DNA of 64,000 nucleotides from Marinospirillum minutulum DSM 6287. Its GTDB lineage: Bacteria > Pseudomonadota > Gammaproteobacteria > Pseudomonadales > Halomonadaceae. Shown here piece after piece: positions 53,172 through 61,492 of this stretch. The number at the start of each line of letters is the position of its first letter. Within the stretch, counting starts at the first letter, position 1. Both the position numbers and the translations under genes were made by a program. Under the pieces are notes generated by a model that saw only the letters and a program-made list of their open reading frames with translations, searched no databases and was not told the origin of the DNA. The stretch covers positions 286,279 through 350,278 of the forward strand of contig NZ_AULO01000011.1 of NCBI RefSeq assembly GCF_000422325.1, read 5' to 3'.

Positions 53172-54677
53172 ATGAATAAAAAGAAACATCCAACCCGTGA
53201 AGACTGGGAAAAACTTGCTGCAGACCTAACCTTCCCCCACCAAGCCTTTATTGGGGGTGAATACCTAGACGCTTTAAGCGGAGAAACCTTTGCTTGTGAA
53301 AGCCCCATTGATGGCCGTATTTTAACCCAAGTTGCCAGCTGTGATACTGCTGATGCAGACCGTGCCGTTAAAGCGGCTCGCACAGCGTTTGAATCGGGCG
53401 TATGGCGTGATTTACCACCCGCCAAGCGTAAGCAAATATTGCTTAAATTTGCAGATCTAATAGCAGCGAATAAAGATGAATTAGCCCTCCTAGAAACCCT
53501 AGATATGGGTAAACCTATACGTTTTTCCAGTAGCGTTGATGTGGGTGGCACTGCACGTGTCCTTCGCTGGACAGCCGAAGCTATAGACAAGGTGTACGGT
53601 GAAGTTGCCCCAACACCCGCCAACCAAATTGGCATGATTACCCGTGAAGCTGTGGGTGTAGTTGTTGCTATTGTACCTTGGAACTTCCCTTTATTAATGG
53701 CTAGTTGGAAGTTTGCACCTGCCCTAGCTATGGGTAACTCGGTTATTTTAAAACCTTCTGAAAAATCCCCTTTAACGGCTTTACGCATTGCAGGCTTGGC
53801 AAAAGAAGCGGGTATTCCTGATGGTGTATTCAATGTACTGCCTGGCTTTGGTACTAAAGTTGGCAAAGCACTAGCACAGCACATGGATGTAGACACCCTT
53901 GCTTTCACTGGCTCTACAGCCGTAGCTAAGCAACTCATGGTTTATGCTGGTGAATCCAACATGAAACGGGTTTGGTTAGAAGCCGGTGGCAAAAGCCCTA
54001 ATATTGTTTTTGCCGATGCACCCAATTTAGAAAAAGCAGCAGAAGCAGCAGCCCAAGGCATGGCTTTTAATATGGGGCAAGTGTGCACCGCAGGTACACG
54101 TTTATTAGTAGAAGCCAGCATTAAAGATGCGTTTGTTGCTTTAGTAAACAAAGCCTTAACTAAATGGCAGCCAGGACACCCACTAGACCCCGCCACTTTA
54201 AACGGCGCAATTGTTGATAAGCAGCAGTTAACTAAAGTTTTGGGCTATATCGAAAAAGGTCAGCAAGAAGGTGCTCATTTATCGGCTGGTGGCGAACAGC
54301 TTTTTGAAACCAGCGGTGGTTATTACGTACAACCAACCGTTTTTACTGAAGCTAAAAACACTATGCAAATTGCAGCAGAAGAAATTTTTGGTCCGGTACT
54401 CAGCGTACTAACCTTTGACACCATGGAAGAGGCAATTACTCAAGCCAATGCAACGGTTTACGGTTTGGCTGCTGCGGTTTGGACAGCAGATCTAAACAAA
54501 GCCCATAAAACAGCAAAAGCCTTAAGAGCCGGTAGTGTATGGATTAATAACTACGATGGTGGCGATATGACTGCACCCTTTGGTGGTTACAAACAGTCGG
54601 GTAATGGACGCGATAAATCTTTACATGCCTTTGATAAATACACTGAAATAAAAGCAACTTGGTTGAGCTTAGAATAA
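53172..54677 (+). CDS. Aldehyde dehydrogenase, PuuC-like
   Basis: The start is set at the ATG at 53172 (MNKKKHPTREDWEKLAADLT); the frame is open to 53121. INGEYxx-like HQAFIGGEYLDALSGETFAC, NFPLLMASWKFAPALAMGNS, LEAGGKSPNIVFADAPNLEK (catalytic Glu) and FNMGQVCTAGTRLLVEASIK (catalytic Cys) are all present. GGYKQSGNGRDKSLHAFDKY closes it. Closest in type to gamma-glutamyl-aminobutyraldehyde or betaine-type dehydrogenases. The substrate is not certain. Confidence 0.85.
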   Translation: MNKKKHPTREDWEKLAADLTFPHQAFIGGEYLDALSGETFACESPIDGRILTQVASCDTADADRAVKAARTAFESGVWRDLPPAKRKQILLKFADLIAANKDELALLETLDMGKPIRFSSSVDVGGTARVLRWTAEAIDKVYGEVAPTPANQIGMITREAVGVVVAIVPWNFPLLMASWKFAPALAMGNSVILKPSEKSPLTALRIAGLAKEAGIPDGVFNVLPGFGTKVGKALAQHMDVDTLAFTGSTAVAKQLMVYAGESNMKRVWLEAGGKSPNIVFADAPNLEKAAEAAAQGMAFNMGQVCTAGTRLLVEASIKDAFVALVNKALTKWQPGHPLDPATLNGAIVDKQQLTKVLGYIEKGQQEGAHLSAGGEQLFETSGGYYVQPTVFTEAKNTMQIAAEEIFGPVLSVLTFDTMEEAITQANATVYGLAAAVWTADLNKAHKTAKALRAGSVWINNYDGGDMTAPFGGYKQSGNGRDKSLHAFDKYTEIKATWLSLE

Positions 54678-54692
54678 AAAGGTATTAAATCA

Positions 54693-55688
54693 ATGACATT
54701 ACCGGTAGTTATTTGTGATGACTCAGCGCTAGCACGTAAGCAGCTAGCCAAGTCTTTGCCTGGTGGCTGGGATATCAGCATTACTTTTGCCAATAATGGG
54801 CAAGAGGCAATAGAAGCCATTAAACAGGGAAAAGGTGATCTATTATTTTTAGACCTTAATATGCCGGTAATGGATGGCTATGAAACCTTAGAAGTTATCC
54901 GCCGTGAAGATTTATCTAGCCTAGTGCTGGTAGTTTCTGGTGACATTCAACCCGAAGCCAAAAAGCGCGTTATGGCTTTAGGTGCTTTAGACTTTATAAA
55001 TAAACCCATTAACTCAGAGCTCGTCACTAGTATTTTGCTGAGCTACGGCATTATTAGTGATAGCCAACCACAAAACCCCACTGAACTAGCCCGCTTTGAT
55101 GACCAACAGCCTGACTTAACTGACCTAGTGCAAGAAGTTGTTAACGTGGCTATGGGGCAAGAAGGCAAGCAGCTAGGCGAGCTTCTAGGAACTTTTGTTC
55201 ACCTACCTATACCTAGGGTGCATTTGCAGCCTTATCAACTCCTACCTAGCTTAATTAGCACTCGTCAGGCACTTACCTATTCAGGTGTTTCGCAAGGTTT
55301 TATAGGCTCGGGCATTGCAGGCGAAGCTATTGTTATTATCAGCACAGACAACCTACCTGTTCTAGCTAAATTGATACCTACAGGCCAACAGGGTTTACAA
55401 GCCAGCGAACTAGAAATTCTAACCGACTTAGCGGGTTTACTTGCAGGCGCGTGTTTAAAGGGTATTTCACAGCAATTAGACGTGCAATTTAGCCTAGGTC
55501 ACCCTACCTTACTGGGGCAACATACAGAATTACACAGGCTGTTAGGTGATAATCAACAACAACAGGTTTTAGCGATAGATTTAGACTACCAACTACCCGA
55601 TAAAAACATTCAATGTGATTTACTACTGGTTTTTACTGAAGATTCTTTACCCGCTTTAACAGAACGCATGGGATGCTTAAATGAATAA
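54693..55688 (+). CDS. Response regulator with CheC-like phosphatase domain
   Basis: A 331-residue protein. The receiver covers VVICDDSALARKQLAKSLPG to residue ~120, with Asp in DLLFLDLNMPVMDGYETLEV. After a linker, TDLVQEVVNVAMGQEGKQLG and LTDLAGLLAGACLKGISQQL resemble the paired helices of CheC/CheX-type phosphatases (E-x2-N in VVNVAMG). The combination suggests a regulator that both receives and removes phosphate. Its 3' end overlaps the PAS-GGDEF gene by 8 bases, a likely functional pair. Confidence 0.75.
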   Translation: MTLPVVICDDSALARKQLAKSLPGGWDISITFANNGQEAIEAIKQGKGDLLFLDLNMPVMDGYETLEVIRREDLSSLVLVVSGDIQPEAKKRVMALGALDFINKPINSELVTSILLSYGIISDSQPQNPTELARFDDQQPDLTDLVQEVVNVAMGQEGKQLGELLGTFVHLPIPRVHLQPYQLLPSLISTRQALTYSGVSQGFIGSGIAGEAIVIISTDNLPVLAKLIPTGQQGLQASELEILTDLAGLLAGACLKGISQQLDVQFSLGHPTLLGQHTELHRLLGDNQQQQVLAIDLDYQLPDKNIQCDLLLVFTEDSLPALTERMGCLNE

Positions 55689-56679
55689 GCCAGAACAACA
55701 ACCACCTGAAATTGCTGACTTTTACTGGATGCTGCAAATGCTACAAACGGTAGACGTAGGCCTCGTTATTTTAGAACGTGATTACCGCATTAAACTGTGG
55801 AATGGCTTTATGGAAAACCACAGTGGCATCACCAACAAGCAATTAATTGATAAAGAAATCTTCAGTATTTTTCCTAACCTACCTAGAACTTGGATAGAGC
55901 GTAAGGTTGAGTCGGTTTTTAAACTGGGCAGCCCAGCCTATTCAACATGGGAACAACGTCCGCATTTATTTCCTTTTAAAAGCTACCGCCCTTTAACTGG
56001 GCACTCAGAACGCATGTATCAAAACATTACTTTCATGCCTTTGCTTGACCCTAGCCGTAAGGTTAATCAGGTGTGCTTACTGGTTTATGATGTAACAGAA
56101 AGCGTTACCAGCAAATTACAGCTTGAAGAAGCCAATATTCAGTTAGAAAAACTTAGCCGTACCGATCGCTTAACAGGCTTAAACAACCGTGGCTATTGGG
56201 AAGAGTGCTTACAGCAGGAATATAGACGCAGCAAACGTGCCAGCGAGCTAGGCAAGGTAGAATCTAGCTTAATTATTTTTGATATTGACCATTTTAAACC
56301 TGTCAACGACACCCACGGCCACCTTGCGGGCGATGAAGTGATTAGAGCCGTTGCTAAATGCCTAAAAGAAACAGCTAGAGACACAGACTTTGCTGGCCGT
56401 TATGGTGGTGAAGAGTTTGTATTACTGCTACCCGATACAGGTGTGGAAGGTGCTTTAGGTGTTGCTGAACGGTTAAGAACAAAAATTCAATCTTTAGTGG
56501 TCAAGCACGAAGATTTAGAGTTAAACGTTACCGTAAGTCTTGGTATATGTGATTTCACCCCCGAGCTAGACAGTTTTAACCTATGGTTGGAAAGGGCTGA
56601 CCAAGCGCTTTATCACTCCAAACACCAAGGCCGTAACCAATCGAGTGTTTGGAGTAAAGACTTAGCAACCCCCGCGTAA
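55681..56679 (+). CDS. PAS-GGDEF diguanylate cyclase
   Basis: A 332-residue protein. PAS domain at residues ~20-135 (QTVDVGLVILERDYRIKLWN, GITNKQLIDKEIFSIFPNLP). GGDEF domain begins at LSRTDRLTGLNNRGYWEECL; RDTD precedes GGEEF by five residues (inhibitory site), and the end reads RADQALYHSKHQGRNQSSVW. It should make cyclic-di-GMP on a signal sensed by PAS or relayed by the REC-CheC partner. It ends just before the tnpB element, whose hairpin begins 3 bases after the stop. Confidence 0.9.
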   Translation: MNKPEQQPPEIADFYWMLQMLQTVDVGLVILERDYRIKLWNGFMENHSGITNKQLIDKEIFSIFPNLPRTWIERKVESVFKLGSPAYSTWEQRPHLFPFKSYRPLTGHSERMYQNITFMPLLDPSRKVNQVCLLVYDVTESVTSKLQLEEANIQLEKLSRTDRLTGLNNRGYWEECLQQEYRRSKRASELGKVESSLIIFDIDHFKPVNDTHGHLAGDEVIRAVAKCLKETARDTDFAGRYGGEEFVLLLPDTGVEGALGVAERLRTKIQSLVVKHEDLELNVTVSLGICDFTPELDSFNLWLERADQALYHSKHQGRNQSSVWSKDLATPA

Positions 56680-56769
56680 ACCCTCGCCCAATCGGGCGGG
56701 GATATAAGCGGATGACTGCGTAGCAGTCATGGGTTGCTGGTCGCAGCGATCACTGGCATTATATACAGC

Positions 56770-57945
56770 ATGATCAAAGCCACAAAAGTACGCATTTATC
56801 CCACACCTGAGCAGGCGGAGTTTTTAAACCGCCAGTTCGGTGCTGTGCGCTTTGCGTACAACAAGGCTTTGCATATCATCAGCAGTCAGTACAAGCGTCA
56901 TGGCACCAAGCTGAATGCCAAAAGGGATATGAAACCCTTGCTGGCCGTGGCGAAAAAGTCTCGCAAATATCACTGGCTCAAAGGCTTCGATTCTATTGCG
57001 CTTCAGCAGGCCGTGATCAATCTTGATAAGGCGTTTAACAACTTCTTTGATCCCAAGCTGCCTGTGCGTTACCCCAAGTTCAAGCGCAAGCACGGCAAGC
57101 AATCCAGCTATCACTGCATGAGTGTCAGTTGTGGTGATGACTGGATCAAAATCCCGAAAATGGGGCCGATCAAAGCGCGAATTCATCGCAAGGTTGAGGG
57201 CAGGCTGAAAAGCATCACCCTGTCTCGCACCGTGACGGGTGAATACTATGCCTCGCTGCTGCATGAGGATGGTGCAGAGGCTCCAGCACCCATACAAAGT
57301 CTCGATGAATCCGCAGTGCTGGCTCTGGATATGGGTTTAACGCACCTGGTCATTGACTCTGGAGGCAAGAAAACTCCGAATCCACGTTTTTTGAAGAAAG
57401 CCAGCGCGAACCTGCGCCGTAAGCAAAAAGCCCTGTCCCGCTGCAAAAAAGGCAGCAAAGGTCGTGCAAAAGCCCGGTTACTGGTGGCTAAAGCCCATCA
57501 GCGCCTGACCAATACCCGTGCTGATTTTCAGCACCAGCTGTCTCGAGCGATTGTTGACGAAAACCAAGCGGTGATTGTCGAGACATTAAAAGTCAAAAAT
57601 ATGCTGAAGAACAGAAAACTGTCCAAGCATATTGCCGATGCCAGTTGGACGGGCTTGATCCAGAAGCTGGAATACAAGGCCAAAGAGCAAGGCAAGCACC
57701 TGATCAAGATTGACCAGTGGTTTGCCAGCTCGAAGACCTGCTCTTGCTGCGGACACAAGCTGGATGATTTGCCGTTAACCATCCGTCAATGGCAGTGTCC
57801 AGCCTGCTCAGCACAGAATGATCGAGACATCAATGCCGCATTGAATATCAAGGCGCAGGGTATTTTGAAATTAAAGGCCGAAGGACTGTCGGTTTCTGCC
57901 AATGGAGGCAAGCGTCAATCTGGTCACGCACCAGTTGCTGCCTGA
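56770..57945 (+). CDS. tnpB: TnpB RNA-guided endonuclease (IS605 OrfB)
   Basis: The start is set at the ATG at 56770 (MIKATKVRIYPTPEQAEFLN). RuvC catalytic residues: Asp in AVLALDMGLTHLVIDSGG, Glu in VIVETLKVKNMLKNRKLSKH, Asp in AQNDRDINAALNIKAQG. The zinc finger CSCCGHKLDDL and CPAC lies between. About 390 residues, the normal length; all motifs intact, so it may be active. Base composition is more GC-rich than its neighbours, in line with recent transfer. Confidence 0.9.
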   Translation: MIKATKVRIYPTPEQAEFLNRQFGAVRFAYNKALHIISSQYKRHGTKLNAKRDMKPLLAVAKKSRKYHWLKGFDSIALQQAVINLDKAFNNFFDPKLPVRYPKFKRKHGKQSSYHCMSVSCGDDWIKIPKMGPIKARIHRKVEGRLKSITLSRTVTGEYYASLLHEDGAEAPAPIQSLDESAVLALDMGLTHLVIDSGGKKTPNPRFLKKASANLRRKQKALSRCKKGSKGRAKARLLVAKAHQRLTNTRADFQHQLSRAIVDENQAVIVETLKVKNMLKNRKLSKHIADASWTGLIQKLEYKAKEQGKHLIKIDQWFASSKTCSCCGHKLDDLPLTIRQWQCPACSAQNDRDINAALNIKAQGILKLKAEGLSVSANGGKRQSGHAPVAA

Positions 57946-57997
57946 GAAGTTGGAAGCCTCGCCCGTGGCGCTTTAGCGCTAGGGCGGGGAGCAGTCA
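57860..57997 (+). ncRNA. Candidate omega RNA of TnpB
   Basis: TnpB guides come from the 3' end of the gene and the right element end. Here that segment ends in the nested hairpin GCCTCGCCCGTGGCGC...AGGGCGGGG then AGCAGTCAC. A guide would be read from the bases after about 57997 (AAAATTAACTAAAGC). Inferred from the known design only. Confidence 0.4.
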
Positions 57998-58006
57998 CAA
58001 AATTAA

Positions 58007-59389
58007 CTAAAGCAAACGGGCTCGAAAACTACGCCCTTTAAGCTTGCCTTCACTCATTAACTTTAAAGCTTGTTTAGCAATTTTACGCTCTACTGCTACA
58101 AAAGTGCGTCTAGCTGTGACGTTAATCTTGCCTATTTGCGCTCCTGCTAGCTGCTGTTTAGCAGTTAACGCACCTAGAATATCCGTTGGACGTAGCTTGT
58201 CTTTTTTACCACCATCAATCAACAGGGTTTGCATTAAGGCGCTATTAGGCTGCTTTTGTAAGGCCTTTTCATCAGGCAAGGGTTCTGCCATTAGGCTTTG
58301 CTGTAAATAGTCTGCCAAAGCGGCTAAGCGGAACTCCTCGGCAGCGCTGTAAAGTGTACAAGCAATGCCCTGCTCGCCTGCCCTGCCAGTACGACCCACA
58401 CGGTGAACATGCACTTCTGGGTCTAAAGAAAGCTGATAGTTAAACACCATATCTAAAGCGGCAATATCTAAGCCACGTGCTGCTACATCGGTAGCAACCA
58501 AAATACTAATACTTTTATTGGCAAACTGAACCAAGGTTTGGTCACGGTCTTTTTGTTCCATATCGCCATGCAAGGCTTGGGCGCTAAAACCTAACTGGCT
58601 TAAACCATCCGCTAGGTCTTGGGTTTCTTTGCGGGTAGTACAAAAAATCACGCTCGATTCAGGTGCATAGTGCAACAGCAGTAAACGCAGTGCTGTAAAG
58701 CGTTCAGCTTCGTTATTAAGCTTATAAAAATGCTGCTGAATACTGCTAGCGGCATGGCTAGCTTCCACTTTAATTTGCTGTGGGTCGTTTAAAAAACGTT
58801 TAGCTAAACTGGCAATTTTATCTGGAAAGGTTGCGCTAAATAACAAGGTTTGGCGCTGTTGGGGTAATTGTTCAACAATAGCATCCAACACTTCTTGAAA
58901 CCCCATATCTAACATGCGGTCGGCTTCATCAAGCACCAGCATATTGACGTTTTCTAGGTTTAAATTACCTTTATTTAAGTGATCATCAATACGTCCTGGT
59001 GTACCCACAATAATGTGTGCGCCATGTTCTAACGAATGCGCTTGTGGACCAAAGGGTTGCCCACCGCAGAGGGTTAAAACTTTAACATTGTGCATCCCAC
59101 GCGCTAAACGGCGAATTTCTACAGCCACTTGGTCGGCTAGTTCACGGGTTGGGCAAAGCACTAGGGTTTGAATTCTAAAGCGCTCTACCTCTAGCTTTTG
59201 TAAAAGCCCTAACCCAAAAGCTGCCGTTTTACCTGAACCTGTCTTGGCTTGAGCAATCACATCTTGCCCTGCCAATATTTTGGGTAAAGCAGCCGCTTGA
59301 ATCGGTGTCATTTCATTGTAACCTAGCGTGGTTAGGTTACTTAAAAGTTCAGACTGTAAAGCAAGGGAAGCAAAAGCGTTAGTGGTCAA
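58007..59389 (-). CDS. dbpA: ATP-dependent RNA helicase DbpA
   Basis: A 460-residue DEAD-box protein. AQAKTGSGKTAAFGLGLLQK (motif I), VLDEADRMLDMGF (DEAD), LLFSATFPDKIASLAKRFL (SAT), VATDVAARGLDIAALDMV and HRVGRTGRAGEQGIACTL are intact. The C-terminal RNA-binding domain TLLIDGGKKDKLRPTDILGA, GKINVTARRTFVAVERKIA is typical of DbpA, which acts on hairpin 92 of 23S rRNA. Its stop is about 10 bases from the right end of the tnpB element. Confidence 0.93.
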   Translation of the reverse strand: MTTNAFASLALQSELLSNLTTLGYNEMTPIQAAALPKILAGQDVIAQAKTGSGKTAAFGLGLLQKLEVERFRIQTLVLCPTRELADQVAVEIRRLARGMHNVKVLTLCGGQPFGPQAHSLEHGAHIIVGTPGRIDDHLNKGNLNLENVNMLVLDEADRMLDMGFQEVLDAIVEQLPQQRQTLLFSATFPDKIASLAKRFLNDPQQIKVEASHAASSIQQHFYKLNNEAERFTALRLLLLHYAPESSVIFCTTRKETQDLADGLSQLGFSAQALHGDMEQKDRDQTLVQFANKSISILVATDVAARGLDIAALDMVFNYQLSLDPEVHVHRVGRTGRAGEQGIACTLYSAAEEFRLAALADYLQQSLMAEPLPDEKALQKQPNSALMQTLLIDGGKKDKLRPTDILGALTAKQQLAGAQIGKINVTARRTFVAVERKIAKQALKLMSEGKLKGRSFRARLL

Positions 59390-59411
59390 AGCAGCACCTA
59401 GAAAAATAAAT

Positions 59412-59450
59412 TAAAAAAAAGAAAGACCAGCCGGTTAGGGCTGGTCTTTT
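59412..59450 (-). terminator. Terminator of etfBA
   Basis: AAAGACCAGCC and GGCTGGTCTTT pair around GGTTAG (59422-59449). Minus-strand transcripts meet a T8 run after the stem, which suits etfA, 39 bases upstream. Confidence 0.9.
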
Positions 59451-59488
59451 AGTTTACAGCAATTGTTCTTCAGCTAAAGCAAATAAAC

Positions 59489-60415
59489 TTATAGCTGTTG
59501 TTCTAGTGCTGGAACTGCATCAAACAAGTCAGCGACTAGGCCGTAATCAGCTACTTGGAAGATAGGTGCTTCTTCGTCTTTGTTGATAGCAACAATAACT
59601 TTAGAGTCTTTCATACCTGCCAAGTGCTGAATCGCACCTGAAATACCAGCAGCAATGTAAAGCTCTGGTGCAACTATCTTACCCGTTTGACCTACTTGCA
59701 AGTCATTAGGAACATAACCAGCATCGACAGCTGCACGGGTTGCACCCACAGCGCCACCGAGTTTGTCAGCTAGCTTGTAGATAATGTCGAACTTCTCAGC
59801 ACTACCCACGCCACGACCACCAGAAACAACCACCTTAGCAGCGGTAAGTTCAGGACGATCTGAAGCAGCCAGCTCTTCGCTAACAAAGCTAGACAAGCCA
59901 GCATCGGTTACTTCTGCAATTGCTTCAATACTAGCAGAGCCAGTAGCAGCTACTGCATCAAAAGAAGTACCACGTACCGTGATTACCTTAATGGCATCTT
60001 CACTTTGTACAGTAGCTATGGCATTACCTGCATAGATAGGACGCTTAAATGTATCTGCGCTTTCTACTGAGATAATTTCAGAAATTTGTTCTACATCTAA
60101 CAAAGCAGCAATGCGTGGCATAAAGTTTTTACCGTTGCCCGTTGCGCCCGTTAAAATGTGCGTGTAGTTCTTACCTAGGGTTGCAACTAAGGCTGCGGTG
60201 TTTTCTGCTAGCTGGTTAGCATAGACAGCGTTATCAGCTACTAGTACTTTGCTTACGCCTTCTAACTTAGCGCCAGCTTCAGCTGCTGCTTGGCAATCAG
60301 CGCCAGCAACTAAAAGGTGAATATCGCCACCAATGGCTTTAGCCGCAGCAACTACGTTAGCAGTAACAGGAGTTAGATCAGAATTATGATGATCAGCAAT
60401 CACTAAAATGCCCAT
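59489..60415 (-). CDS. etfA: Electron transfer flavoprotein alpha subunit
   Basis: A 308-residue protein. The C-terminal FAD domain has VVSGGRGVGSAEKFDIIYKL, GATRAAVDAGYVPNDLQVGQ and LYIAAGISGAIQHLAGMKDS, then DEEAPIFQVADYGLVADLFD. The N-terminal domain starts [20 protein letters not shown]. With EtfB it passes electrons from acyl-CoA dehydrogenases to ETF-QO. Its start overlaps the etfB stop by 1 base. Confidence 0.95.
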   Translation of the reverse strand: MGILVIADHHNSDLTPVTANVVAAAKAIGGDIHLLVAGADCQAAAEAGAKLEGVSKVLVADNAVYANQLAENTAALVATLGKNYTHILTGATGNGKNFMPRIAALLDVEQISEIISVESADTFKRPIYAGNAIATVQSEDAIKVITVRGTSFDAVAATGSASIEAIAEVTDAGLSSFVSEELAASDRPELTAAKVVVSGGRGVGSAEKFDIIYKLADKLGGAVGATRAAVDAGYVPNDLQVGQTGKIVAPELYIAAGISGAIQHLAGMKDSKVIVAINKDEEAPIFQVADYGLVADLFDAVPALEQQL

Positions 60416-61164
60416 TAGACCACCTTCGCTTCGTTTTTCAGTTTATCAACCAGCTCTTCAACGCTGCCCACTTTAATACCTGCAGAACGCTCTGCTGGTG
60501 GCTCTACTTTCAAAGTTTTCACTTTAGAAGCCGTGTCTACACCATAATCAGCCGGTGTTTTAGTATCCATTGGCTTCTTTTTAGCTTTCATTATGTCTGG
60601 AAGCTTAGCGTAACGTGGCTCATTCAAGCGTAGGTCAGCACTAATAACCGCTGGCAAGTTAATATTAATGGTTTGCATACCACCATCAATTTCACGTTCT
60701 ACCGTTGCTTTACCGTCTTCAACAACCAACCCAGCAGCAAAAGCACCCTGAGAGAAACCTGCCAGTGCAGCAAGCATTTGCGTGGTTTGGTTGTTATCAG
60801 TATCTATCGACTGCTTACCCATCAGAATAATCTGTGGCTGCTCTTCTTCAGCTACTTTAGCCAAAATTTTGGCAACTGCTAAAGAACTCAGTTGCTCGTC
60901 GGTTTCAACTAAAATACCGCGATCAGCACCCAGTGCCATAGCAGTACGTAGCTGTTCTTGAGCATTTTTTGGCCCAATAGAAACTGCAACCACTTCAGTA
61001 GCTACACCCTTTTCTTTTAAGCGAACTGCTTCTTCTACAGCAATTTCACAAAAAGGGTTCATGGACATTTTAACATTAGTCAGATCTACACCTGACTGGT
61101 CCGCTTTAACACGAACTTTGACGTTGTAATCAACGACACGTTTAACAGCAACAAGAACCTTCAT
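60415..61164 (-). CDS. etfB: Electron transfer flavoprotein beta subunit
   Basis: A 249-residue protein. [20 protein letters not shown] at the start; [40 protein letters not shown] for AMP binding; and [20 protein letters not shown], the ETF beta signature. Co-transcribed with etfA and divergent from the ETF-QO gene. Confidence 0.95.
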   Translation of the reverse strand: MKVLVAVKRVVDYNVKVRVKADQSGVDLTNVKMSMNPFCEIAVEEAVRLKEKGVATEVVAVSIGPKNAQEQLRTAMALGADRGILVETDEQLSSLAVAKILAKVAEEEQPQIILMGKQSIDTDNNQTTQMLAALAGFSQGAFAAGLVVEDGKATVEREIDGGMQTININLPAVISADLRLNEPRYAKLPDIMKAKKKPMDTKTPADYGVDTASKVKTLKVEPPAERSAGIKVGSVEELVDKLKNEAKVV

Positions 61165-61492
61165 AGATTCTCCGTTTTCTCAGTGGTTGAACAGACAGAC
61201 CTAGATTGGCCTGCCACCTAAAAATTTGTATAACAAGTAAATAATGACTGCAATGATGCTTTCAGTCAAACTTCACCTTAAACTGACGAGTCACTTATTT
61301 ATGACTATAATGTCGGCTTTAAGGTTACCCTGCTACCGCTTAACTTTACTAGGCACACTTTACACTTAATTTGCTTAAGTTAGGTGTTAGTTAAAGTCTT
61401 TATTTTAGCCAGCTATTGACCAAAAGCAAACGACCGTTTTAAATACACTCTATCCGAGTGTAAAAAAGATAACAAGCCTGAGGAGACAAGCT
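61165..61492. promoter_or_regulatory. Divergent intergenic region between etfB and ETF-QO
   Basis: This 328-base gap holds the promoters of etfBA and the oxidoreductase gene. Apart from the PsrA-like site at 61427-61440, I see only AT-rich sequence, for example TTAAGTTAGG repeats near 61375. No small gene was found. Confidence 0.5.
61427..61440 (+). promoter_or_regulatory. PsrA-like site, CAAACGACCGTTTT
   Basis: The inverted repeat AAAC-GACC-GTTT fits the PsrA consensus, (G/C)AAAC N2-4 GTTT(G/C), except for the last base. In Pseudomonas and Shewanella PsrA represses etf and beta-oxidation genes until long-chain fatty acids are present. It lies about 50 bases before the ETF-QO start. Confidence 0.4.

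Larger units (their letters stand above)
56682..57997 (+). mobile_element. Solitary IS605/IS1341-type element with tnpB only
   Basis: Both ends carry the same 8-base stem: CCTCGCCC and GGGCGGGG (56682-56689 with 56694-56701; 57957-57964 with 57982-57989). The left loop is AATC. The right loop holds a nested GCGCTTTAGCGC hairpin. A second left hairpin is ATGACTGC/GCAGTCAT. No tnpA (Y1 transposase) is present, so it would need one in trans. The exact ends are estimates. Confidence 0.7.

Noticed and set aside
53075..53938. Minus-strand frame of 287 codons
   Set aside because: It lies antisense to the aldehyde dehydrogenase gene, has Ser- and Arg-rich shadow composition and no family motif.
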